This document shows positions 12,726 to 20,696 of a stretch of DNA of 64,000 nt, piece after piece (positions within the stretch are counted from its first letter, which is position 1; each line of letters opens with the position of its first letter). The notes beneath the pieces were generated by a model. The model ran no database searches, had not been told where the DNA came from, and was given only the letters and a program-made list of their open reading frames with translations. The position numbers and the translations under genes were made by a program. The stretch spans positions 62,001 through 126,000 of the forward strand of contig QKXI01000014.1 in the NCBI GenBank assembly GCA_003367665.1. Reading direction: 5' to 3'. This DNA comes from Leifsonia sp. ku-ls (GTDB lineage Bacteria; Actinomycetota; Actinomycetes; Actinomycetales; Microbacteriaceae).

Positions 12726-15439
12726 CCGACCGCCCCACCGTCACCCCCTCCGACCGCGACCTCACCCCCGACAAGCTCACCGCCGACGTCTCCCTCGACC
12801 CCGCCGTCGATTCCTCGATTTCTCCCTCCGACACGCGGTCGGAAGCCGGAGAAATCGAGGAAAGGATGAAGGGCGCGGCGCCGGTCGCGAACGCGCCGGC
12901 GGGGGCGCAGCCTCGGGGGCTCCCGCCGGCGAAGCGGCCGACGGCGACGCCCGATCGCATCCTCCACATGATCGGCAACGCCCACCTCGACCCGGTCTGG
13001 CTGTGGCCCTGGCAGGAGGGCTACCAGGAGGCGCGCGCGACCTTCTGGTCCGCCATCCACCGGATGGAGGAGTACCCCGACTTCGTCTTCACCTGCGACC
13101 AGATCGTGCTGCTCAGCTGGGTGGAGGAGTCCGACCCCGAGCTGTTCGAGCAGATCCGGCGCCGCGTCGCCGAGGGCCGCTGGGTGAACGTCGGCGGCTG
13201 GTGGGTCGAGCCCGACAACAACATGCCGATGGGCGAGAGCTTCGTGCGCCAGGGCCTCTATGGCCAGCGCTACCTGGAGTCGCGCTTCGGCATCCCGGCG
13301 ACCGTCGGCATGAACGTCGACCCCTTCGGCCACAACGCGATGCTGCCGCAGATCCTGCGCGGCCAGGGCATGGACTCGTACACCTTCCTGCGCCCCGGCC
13401 CGCACGAGTCCGACCTCGCCCCCAGCCTGTTCTGGTGGGAGGCTCCCGACGGCTCCCGCGTGCTGGCGTACCGCATCCCGTTCGAGTACTGCAGCCCGCC
13501 CGGCTCCGTCGACGGCCAGACCGAGAAGGCGTTGGCGTCGCTCGACCGCGCGGTCGGCTTCGGCGAGAACGCCACGGCCATGGTCTTCTACGGCGTGGGC
13601 AACCACGGCGGCGGCCCGACCATCGCGAACATCGAGTCCATCCACCGCTACGACCGGATGGGCTCCTTCGGAAGGATGACGATGTCCTCACCGCGCACGT
13701 ACTTCGACGAGGTGCTCGGCCGGGGCGAGGCGTTCCTCGACGCCCTGCCGGTGCGCCGCGACGACCTGCAGCACCACGCGCCGGGATGCTACTCCGCCCA
13801 CTCCGGCATCAAGGCGTGGCAGCGCCGCGCCCAGTTCGCCGTGCTGAACGCGGAGCGCTGGGCCGCCGTCGTCGCCGCGTCGGACGGGGTCGAGTACCCG
13901 CGCGAGCAGCTGGAGACGGCGTGGAAGCAGGTGCTCTTCAACCAGTTCCACGACATCCTGCCCGGTTCGGCGATCGAGCCGTCGTACGACGACGCCCGCG
14001 ACCAGCTCGGCGAGGCCGTGTCGATCTCGAAGCGCATCGTCACCAGAGCGCACAACATCATCGCCCGCCAGGTGCAGGTCGACCGGGAGGACGGCACCCA
14101 GCCGGTGCTCGTCTTCAACCCGCACCCGTGGCCGGTGTCGGTGGATGTGGACTTCCAGTACGGCGCCCAGCGCGCCGGCGTGCACGTGGTCGACGAGGCC
14201 GGCGAGCCCGTCGTGTTCCAGAACTCCCAGTCGACCGCGACGACCGACGACGTGTCCCGCGGGGCGGTCGTGTTCCGCGCCGACGTTCCCGCCCTCGGCT
14301 ACCGCCTGTACCGGCTGCGGCCGGGCGCCGGGCCGGGCGCGGCCTCCGGCTCGCTCACCGTCACGCAGGACACGCTGGAGAACGAGCACGTCCGCATCCG
14401 CATCGACCAGGAGACCGGCTGGATCTCGTCATACCTCGTCAAGGCGACCGGCGTTGACGTGATGGCCGGCGTCGACGGAACCCAGCACACCCAGATCAAC
14501 GACGACCCGACGGACACCTGGGGCCACCGCGTCATCTCCTACGCCTGGCCGGGCGCGACGATGGAGCTGAAGCGCATCGTCGTCCGCGAGACCGGGCCGC
14601 TGCGCTCCCGCGTGCGCGTGGAGCGGGCGTGGGGCGCATCCACTCTGGTGGAGGAGCTCATCCTCGACCACGACTCGCCCGTACTGCGGGTGAACGTGAC
14701 GCTCGACTGGCGCGAGCAGGCGCACCTCCTGAAGCTGCGCTTCCCGACCGTGCTGGAGGACCCGACCGCCACGTACGAGATCCCGTTCGGCCACCTGGAG
14801 CGGCCGGTCGACGGCGCGGAGGAGCCGGCCCAGTCGTGGGTCGACCTCACCGGCACGGTCGGCGGCGCCGCGGCCGGCCTGACGGTCATCACCACGAACA
14901 AGCACGCCTACGACGTGTCGCCGGGCGACGAGCCCAGCATCGGCGTCACCGCCGTGCGCAGCCCGGTCTACTCGTGGCACGACCCGCGCCTGCTCGACCC
15001 GGAGGGCATCTACTCGTTCCAGGATCAGGGCGTGCAGCGGTTCAGCTACGAGCTCGTCCCGCACGCCGGCGATTGGCGCGAGGCCGACCCGATCCGGCGG
15101 GCGCTCGTGCTCGGCAACCCGGTGCGGGCCATGCAGGAGTCGTTCCACGACGGCGAGCTGCCGCCGGTGAAGTCGTTCGCAGGCGACGGCGCGGGCACCG
15201 TCATGGTGACGGCGCTCAAGGGCACGGAGGATGCGACGGATGCGCCAGGCGGCGCCGACGTCGTCGTGCGCGCCGTCGAGACGCGTGGGGAGGGCGGCCG
15301 TTCCCGCATCGAGCTGCCGCTGCTCGGCCGCGCGATCGAGGAGGACTTCGGGCCGTCGCAGCTGCGCACCTTCGTGGTCCCGGCCGACCCGGCGGAGCCC
15401 GTCCGCGAGGTCGACCTGATCGAGCGCCCGCTGCCGTGA
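12722..15439 (+). CDS. GH38 alpha-mannosidase
   Basis: The 905-residue protein is a full-length family 38 retaining alpha-mannosidase. The zinc motif GNAHLDPVWLW places His88 and Asp90 at the metal site. MNVDPFGHNA carries the nucleophile Asp200, and NQFHDILPGS supplies His410/Asp411. The C-terminal half is the large beta-sandwich domain of the family. The 85-residue N-terminal extension is low complexity and contains the palindromic insertion (residues about 30-47). There is no signal peptide, so it trims imported mannosides in the cytosol. It starts at a GTG in a GTGA overlap with the SIS gene. Control is probably by the operator at 11084. Confidence 0.9.
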   Translation: MTDRPTVTPSDRDLTPDKLTADVSLDPAVDSSISPSDTRSEAGEIEERMKGAAPVANAPAGAQPRGLPPAKRPTATPDRILHMIGNAHLDPVWLWPWQEGYQEARATFWSAIHRMEEYPDFVFTCDQIVLLSWVEESDPELFEQIRRRVAEGRWVNVGGWWVEPDNNMPMGESFVRQGLYGQRYLESRFGIPATVGMNVDPFGHNAMLPQILRGQGMDSYTFLRPGPHESDLAPSLFWWEAPDGSRVLAYRIPFEYCSPPGSVDGQTEKALASLDRAVGFGENATAMVFYGVGNHGGGPTIANIESIHRYDRMGSFGRMTMSSPRTYFDEVLGRGEAFLDALPVRRDDLQHHAPGCYSAHSGIKAWQRRAQFAVLNAERWAAVVAASDGVEYPREQLETAWKQVLFNQFHDILPGSAIEPSYDDARDQLGEAVSISKRIVTRAHNIIARQVQVDREDGTQPVLVFNPHPWPVSVDVDFQYGAQRAGVHVVDEAGEPVVFQNSQSTATTDDVSRGAVVFRADVPALGYRLYRLRPGAGPGAASGSLTVTQDTLENEHVRIRIDQETGWISSYLVKATGVDVMAGVDGTQHTQINDDPTDTWGHRVISYAWPGATMELKRIVVRETGPLRSRVRVERAWGASTLVEELILDHDSPVLRVNVTLDWREQAHLLKLRFPTVLEDPTATYEIPFGHLERPVDGAEEPAQSWVDLTGTVGGAAAGLTVITTNKHAYDVSPGDEPSIGVTAVRSPVYSWHDPRLLDPEGIYSFQDQGVQRFSYELVPHAGDWREADPIRRALVLGNPVRAMQESFHDGELPPVKSFAGDGAGTVMVTALKGTEDATDAPGGADVVVRAVETRGEGGRSRIELPLLGRAIEEDFGPSQLRTFVVPADPAEPVREVDLIERPLP
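12811..12862. repeat. palindromic coding insertion element, copy 2
   Basis: Arms at 12811-12825 and 12848-12862 pair perfectly over 15 bp. The intervening 22 bases contain a second perfect palindrome, TCCGAC-ACGCG-GTCGGA. The core CGACACGCGGTCGG is identical to copy 1 at 3163-3228. It is in frame in the N-terminal extension of the GH38 gene, encoding SSISPSDTRSEAGEIEE. The other strand would read SSISPASDRVSEGEIEE. Confidence 0.8.
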
Positions 15440-17289
15440 ACGCGCGGCCCGAGGTGCGGGTGAGTGTCGTCGGTCCGGCGGCGGAGTCCGTCGAGCTGCG
15501 GGAGGAGTGGGCCGACGCCGAACCGGGGTGGCGGCTCAGCATCCACGTCGCCTTCACCGGAGACGCCCCGGCCCACGGGTCCGTGCTCGTGGAGGCGCCG
15601 GTGCGTGGCGCGGACGACCCGTGGTGGCTCATCCCCGGCGCGTTCTACGGCGAGAACCGCCCCGCCGAGAACACCCGCGCCTTCCCGCGCTTCGAGGTCG
15701 GCGCGAACACCGCCCAGCAGCATCAGGCACTGGTGAGCGACGCGTGGGAGATCCGCGCCGACCGCGCCGCGACGCCCGCGGTGTTCGCCTGGGCCGGCCC
15801 CGACCGGGGCGGCGTGGCGCTCGCCGCCGACGAGACCACCGCGCTCGGGCTCACCGGGCTCGGCCTCGCGCATGACGCCGAGTGGGGCGACGCGACGGTC
15901 AGCCTGCGCTTCCCGTACCGCGAGTTCCCGGTCACCTACTACGGCGACGCGCGGCCGCGCCCGGCCGACGTGGCGACGCACCGGTTCGTCTCGGGCGAGA
16001 CGGTCACCCTGAACGTGCGGGTGTTCGCGCTCGACGCCTCCCGCCACGCCTATGCGCCCATCCTGCGCGCCCTGCACGCCGAGTCCGCCCCGGCGGCGCC
16101 GCTCGACCCGTGGGTGGACGTGGCGACCGCCGCCGACCTCACCGCCGACGGCCTCCTGACCTGGCACTACGACCCCGACCCGGGCGTGCTGCTCGAGACG
16201 GTCGGGTTCGACCGCGAGGTGAGCGGACGCGACGGCAAGACGGTCGACCGCCAGGCGATGCACGTCGGCTGGGTGAGCGGCATCCCGTGGGCGTACGCGC
16301 TGCTCGCGCACGGGCTGCGCACGTCCCGCCCGGAGGAGGTGGATGCGGCGACGCGCGTCATCGACTTCACCACCGCGTCCCTCTCGCCCTCCGGCACCTT
16401 CTGGGGCGTCTGGTACCGCGACAGCGGCTGGACCCAGAGCTGGACCGAGCTGAAGCGCGGACTCCACTCGCGCACGCTGGCCGAGGCGACACTGTTCCTC
16501 ATCCGGGCGCAGGCGCTCGCCCCGCACGAGCAGTGGGAGCACGCCATCCGCTCCAACTTGGACGTGGTCGTCGGCCGGCAGCGCGCCGACGGCAACCTCG
16601 GGTCGGTGCACCACGCCGAGACGGGCGAGGTGCTCTCCTGGTCCGGCGCCTCCGGCCTCACCTGGATCGCGGCCCTGGTGGAGGCGGCCGACCGGGATGC
16701 GCGCTACCTCCCCGCCGCGCTCGCCGCCGGCCGCTACTACGAGCAGTTCGTCGACCGCGAGTTCCTGCACGGCGCCCCGGAGGACGTCGACCTCGCGCCG
16801 ACCTCCGAAGACGGTTACGCGGCCGTGATGGCGTACGTCGCGCTGCACCGCGCAACCGGCGACCGGCACTGGCTCGACGTGGCCAGGCGCGCGGCCGACT
16901 GGATGCTGACCTTCCGCTACAGCTACGACGTCGCCCTCCCCGAGCACACGCTGCTCGGGGCGTACGGCTTCCGGACGCGCGGCGCCGACAACGCGTCCCC
17001 CTCCAACCAGCACGTGCACGCGTACGGCCTGGTCTGCACGGCCGAGCTGCGCGAACTCTCCACGGCGCTCGGCGACCCGCACTACGCCGAGCGCGCCGAC
17101 GAGACGCTCGCCTGCTTCCGCCAGTTCATCGCGCGCGAGGACGGCGACTTCAACGCCTACCGCGGCATGGTGAGCGAGCGGTACTACCAGACGGCCTGCT
17201 TCCAGCCGAAGGGGATGCTGCTGACGCTCTCGCACGCGTGGAGCGTCGGCGTGACGCTGCTCGCGTGCGAGCAGACGCTCGCGGGCTAG
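15436..17289 (+). CDS. unassigned (alpha/alpha)6-barrel protein, probable glycoside hydrolase
   Basis: The 617-residue protein follows GH38 in a GTGA overlap and ends the operon. The first about 220 residues look like a beta-sandwich. The rest has the repeated helical pattern and conserved Trp/Tyr/Asp residues of six-hairpin glycosidases, for example GTFWGVWYRDSGWTQSW, SGLTWIAALVEAADRD, TSEDGYAAVMAYVALHR and a C-terminal YYQTACFQPKGM. I cannot match it to a numbered CAZy family. Gene order suggests a partner activity to alpha-mannosidase in stripping one glycan, but the substrate and catalytic residues are not assignable by eye. There is no secretion signal. Confidence 0.6.
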   Translation: MNARPEVRVSVVGPAAESVELREEWADAEPGWRLSIHVAFTGDAPAHGSVLVEAPVRGADDPWWLIPGAFYGENRPAENTRAFPRFEVGANTAQQHQALVSDAWEIRADRAATPAVFAWAGPDRGGVALAADETTALGLTGLGLAHDAEWGDATVSLRFPYREFPVTYYGDARPRPADVATHRFVSGETVTLNVRVFALDASRHAYAPILRALHAESAPAAPLDPWVDVATAADLTADGLLTWHYDPDPGVLLETVGFDREVSGRDGKTVDRQAMHVGWVSGIPWAYALLAHGLRTSRPEEVDAATRVIDFTTASLSPSGTFWGVWYRDSGWTQSWTELKRGLHSRTLAEATLFLIRAQALAPHEQWEHAIRSNLDVVVGRQRADGNLGSVHHAETGEVLSWSGASGLTWIAALVEAADRDARYLPAALAAGRYYEQFVDREFLHGAPEDVDLAPTSEDGYAAVMAYVALHRATGDRHWLDVARRAADWMLTFRYSYDVALPEHTLLGAYGFRTRGADNASPSNQHVHAYGLVCTAELRELSTALGDPHYAERADETLACFRQFIAREDGDFNAYRGMVSERYYQTACFQPKGMLLTLSHAWSVGVTLLACEQTLAG

Positions 17290-17325
17290 GGCGTCGGGCG
17301 GCTCCGCCGGAGTCCTCGTGCCTCG

Positions 17326-17610
17326 CAGTGGGGGCGACCCGCGCGGCAGCGACGCCGACCGGCTCAGTCCGGGCGCGAGCGCGCGTACTCGGCACCGGTG
17401 GGACGACCCGTGCGGCAGCGGCGACGGCCGGCTCAGTCCGTCCGGGCGCGCGCGAGTACGCGGACCCGGTGGGGCGACCCCAGCGGCAGCGACGGCGACC
17501 GGCTCAGTCCGGCCGTGAGCGCGCGTACTCGGAACCGGTGGGGCGACCCGCGTGGCAGCGGCGACGGCCGGCTCAGTCCGTCCAGGCGCGCGAGTACGCG
17601 GACCCGGTGG
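17326..17610. repeat. four tandem copies of a 70-bp repeat overlapping the end of the DUF2087 gene
   Basis: The marker CGGCTCAGTCC recurs at 17360, 17430, 17500 and 17570, an exact 70-bp spacing. Copies 1 and 3 resemble each other, as do copies 2 and 4, so a 140-bp unit was probably duplicated. The last copy is the genuine 3' end of the minus-strand gene 17573-18067, including its TGA stop; the others look like duplications of that gene end into the intergenic space between convergent genes. Confidence 0.85.
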
Positions 17611-18067
17611 GCGTGCGGGCGAGCAGCCCGGCATCCACTAGTCGGCGGCGCAGCGTCACCGGGTCGTCGGCCAACTCCGCGAGCCGCTCCGTGAGTTCGC
17701 GCTCGCCCACCGTCTCGCCCGCCGGGAGCGACACTTCGGCGACGTGCGCGAGCAGGGACGCGCGATCGGCAGCGCCGGCCGGGAAGCGGTCGATGCGGCC
17801 GTCCGGACGAAGAAACCGCTCGACGCCCCGCGGTCGGGTGGTGGCCGACGACGCCAGCAGCCGGCGGAGGACCGCGTCGTCCGGCCGGTAGTCGCCGTCG
17901 CGCTCGCGGCGGATCAGCCCCGCCTTCTCGAGCAGGGCGAGTGCCCGGGCCCCGCGCGTGTTCCCCGGCAGGCCGCCCTTGCCGAGCACCAGGCGGGCCC
18001 ACACCTCACGGGCATCCCGGTTCGCCAGCGCGGCGACCACCGGGCGCCAGTCCGCGTCGTCCACCAT
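17573..18067 (-). CDS. DUF2087-type helix-turn-helix protein
   Basis: The 164-residue protein has an N-terminal winged-helix-like region (VVAALANRDAREVWARLVLG, RALALLEKAGLIRR) and a C-terminal segment typical of DUF2087 (FLRPDGRIDRFPA, LTERLAELADDPVTLRRRLV, TPTGSAYSRA). Such proteins are presumed regulators. The start at 18067 gives MVDDADW; an upstream ATG at 18103 is possible. Its 3' end is the source of the 70-bp tandem array that extends downstream toward the convergent gene. The target is unknown. Confidence 0.7.
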   Translation of the reverse strand: MVDDADWRPVVAALANRDAREVWARLVLGKGGLPGNTRGARALALLEKAGLIRRERDGDYRPDDAVLRRLLASSATTRPRGVERFLRPDGRIDRFPAGAADRASLLAHVAEVSLPAGETVGERELTERLAELADDPVTLRRRLVDAGLLARTPTGSAYSRAWTD

Positions 18068-18131
18068 GCGTCCAGTCTCCCGACCGGCGTCCGGGCGACG
18101 CAACCCGCCGCCCGCCGGCGGGAGGCGCCGG

Positions 18132-19703
18132 TCAGCCGTCCTTCCGGAGCTGCTGCAGCAGCTCCGGAGCGCGGGCGTCGAGCACCCGGCCGCCGACGCG
18201 CACGCCGACGACCAGCAGCACGACGCCGAGCACCACGCCCGCGACGAGACCCAGCCAGCCCCACGCGGCCTCCCGCGTCACCAGCGACATCACGAGCAGC
18301 ACGATCTCCGGCAGGCACAGCACGCCGATGACGCCCCACGCGGCGAACGTCGGCCCGATCAGGGAGATGTTCGAGCCCGGCCGCGAGCGGAACGGGTTGT
18401 CGCCGGGCTCCGGCACCGGGAACACGAACCGCGCCGAGGTGACGGAGGAGACCGCGGCGCCGCTGAGCAGCATCCCGAGCGCGAGGCCGAGGAGGCCGGG
18501 CGCCGGCAGCCAGTCGCCCTCGACGGCGGCGGCTCCGACCGAGAGGATCGTCACCGCGGGCAGCCCGAACGTGAGCATCGCCGCCGCGCGCCCCCACCGG
18601 TCGGCGCGACCCGGGACCGCCTTGGACACGTGCAGCGCGAACGCGGTGGAGTCGTACGAGACGTCGGCGATCATCCCGATGCCCAGCGCGAACGCCACGA
18701 TCGGGCCGGCGGCGAAGAGGTAGCCGTTCGAGTGGTTGAGGCTCGAGTAGAACCACATGATCGCCGGCAGCAGCGGGATGACGAGCAGCTGACGCAGGTA
18801 GCGCGGGTCGCGGAACCAGTACGTCAGACAGCGTGCCGCGATCGCGCCGGCCGGCGTCCCTGGCAGGATGCCGAACAGCCCCGACTTCCCCGGCGCCCGC
18901 ACGCGGGACGACGCCCGCGTCGGCGTCACGAGCGACCGCGCGAGGGCCCAGCGCCACACCAGCCACAGCACGACGAACGTCGCGACGGCGATGAGCAGCC
19001 GGAGCAGAGCGCCGAGCGGGTCGCCGACGGCGATGGCGCCGGGGACGGCCCACACCGCACCGAGCGGCGACCAGCCGAGCCCGGCGGCGACCGACGGCAG
19101 GGCGTCCGCCGACGATCGCAGGCCGCTCGTCACGCCGATGATGATCGGCCCGGCCAGGATGAGCGGGATCAGCACGAGCAGCCCGGTCGCCTCGCGGAAC
19201 CGCCGGCCGGAGGCCAGTCCGCTCGCGATCGACGTGACAGCGCGCGACACCACGATGCACGTCGCCGCCCCCAGCACGCCCGTCAGCAGAGCGACCAGCG
19301 CCACCCCGGGCGAGCGCAGCCAGGGCAGGGCGGTGCCGAGCGACGCGATGGTGGTGGCGGCGCCGGCGACGCCGACCGCGCCGCTCAGCAGCATCCCGAT
19401 CATCAGCGGGCGAAGCGCGATCGGGTAGACCGCGAGGTGCCCGGGGTCCAAGGTCTGCTCCACACCCGACAGCAGGAGCGGCAGCACCGCCCAGCCGAGC
19501 ACCGCGGCCGACCCGGCCAGCACGACGGCCGTCGTCGCGACCTCGGCGGGCGCGAACGACAGCCCGACGAGCGCGCCGAGCACCACGACCAGTCCGAAGG
19601 CGCCGTACACGGCGCCGATGATCACGGCGACCAGCTGGCTGGTGCTCCGCCGGAACGAGTTGCGCAGGACGAGCAGCCGGAGCCTTACGAGTGTCGCAAC
19701 CAC
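18132..19703 (-). CDS. ABC exporter permease, ABC-2-like
   Basis: This 523-residue integral membrane protein has around twelve hydrophobic segments in two halves, separated by a cytoplasmic loop near the RASSRVRAPGKSG stretch. It overlaps the end of the ATPase gene by 19 bp, starting at a GTG, and forms a two-gene exporter with it. Layout and sequence resemble large fused ABC-2-type permeases of drug or peptide exporters. The cargo is not indicated. Confidence 0.75.
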   Translation of the reverse strand: MVATLVRLRLLVLRNSFRRSTSQLVAVIIGAVYGAFGLVVVLGALVGLSFAPAEVATTAVVLAGSAAVLGWAVLPLLLSGVEQTLDPGHLAVYPIALRPLMIGMLLSGAVGVAGAATTIASLGTALPWLRSPGVALVALLTGVLGAATCIVVSRAVTSIASGLASGRRFREATGLLVLIPLILAGPIIIGVTSGLRSSADALPSVAAGLGWSPLGAVWAVPGAIAVGDPLGALLRLLIAVATFVVLWLVWRWALARSLVTPTRASSRVRAPGKSGLFGILPGTPAGAIAARCLTYWFRDPRYLRQLLVIPLLPAIMWFYSSLNHSNGYLFAAGPIVAFALGIGMIADVSYDSTAFALHVSKAVPGRADRWGRAAAMLTFGLPAVTILSVGAAAVEGDWLPAPGLLGLALGMLLSGAAVSSVTSARFVFPVPEPGDNPFRSRPGSNISLIGPTFAAWGVIGVLCLPEIVLLVMSLVTREAAWGWLGLVAGVVLGVVLLVVGVRVGGRVLDARAPELLQQLRKDG

Positions 19704-20453
19704 TCCGGCCCCTCCCCGATGCGCCGGCCGCCGACCAGCTCCACGAAGCGGTCCTCCAGCGTGGACCCCGCGCGCACCTCGTCCACCGACCCGGCCGCCA
19801 CGACGCGACCGGCCGTGATGACGGCGACGTGGTCGCACATCCGCTCCACCAGGTCCATCACGTGCGAGGAGACGATGACCGTCCCTCCGCTCTCGACGTA
19901 GGTCCGCAGGATGTCGCGGATGTTCGCGGCCGACACCGGATCGACCGACTCGAACGGCTCGTCCAGCACCAGCACGCGCGGGGCGTGCACCATGGCGGCC
20001 GCGAGGGCGATCTTCTTGGTCATGCCGGCGGAGTAGTCGACCACCAGCGTGCCCCCGGCGGACTGCAGGTCGAGCAGCTGCAGCAGGTCGGCCGTGCGCT
20101 GCTGGGCGGTCGGGCGGTCCATCCCGCTGAGCAGGCCCGCGTATTCCACCAGCTGCTGCCCGGTGAGCCGGTCGAACAGCCGCACGCCGTCCGAGAGCAC
20201 GCCGACCAGGGCTTTGGCGACCAGCGGCTGCCGCCACATGTCGACACCGTGGATGAGCACCTCGCCCGCATCCGGACGCAGCAGCCCGGTCGCCATGCTC
20301 AGCGTCGTGGTCTTGCCGGCGCCGTTCGGGCCGACCAGGCCGTAGAAGCTCCCGGACGGCACGTCGAGGTCGATCCCGTCGACCGCGACCTTCTCGCCGA
20401 ACCGCTTGTGCAGCCCGCGGATCCTGATCGCGAGGCCATCGTCCTCCGCCACG
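19685..20453 (-). CDS. ABC transporter ATP-binding protein
   Basis: The about 255-residue ATPase carries Walker A GPNGAGKTT, Walker B VLVLDEPFE and the switch His in IVSSHVMD. The signature motif is degenerate, DYSAGMTKK in place of LSGGQ, as in several ABC-2 exporter ATPases. The GTG at 20453 is favoured because an AGGGGG ribosome site ends 6 bp upstream; 20459 is an alternative. It pairs with the downstream permease to form an efflux system. Confidence 0.85.
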
Positions 20454-20550
20454 CGCACCCCCTCACGTCGTCGTCCGCGGCTCGCGGAACACGGCAAGCC
20501 TACCGTTGGGGCGGCGGGTGGGGTCGGGGTGGGGTGGCCGCCGCCAGCCG

Positions 20551-20595
20551 GGCGCGGCACCCCGTACGCCCCTGTCGCAACCGGCGTGCCGCGCC
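20551..20595 (-). terminator. hairpin downstream of the second GH38 gene
   Basis: GGCGCGGCAC at 20551-20560 is complementary to GTGCCGCGCC at 20586-20595 with a 25-base loop. It lies about 100 bp past the stop of the minus-strand mannosidase-like gene and upstream of the ABC exporter genes. No U-run is present, so termination is plausible but not certain. Confidence 0.45.
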
Positions 20596-20696
20596 CGTGT
20601 CGGCGGGGGAGGGATCGCCCGCCGTCGTGTCATCCGGAACGGACCGCCGTTCGGATCGCCGATCCCCGCCTGCTCCGGGCGGATGCCCAGCTCCGG

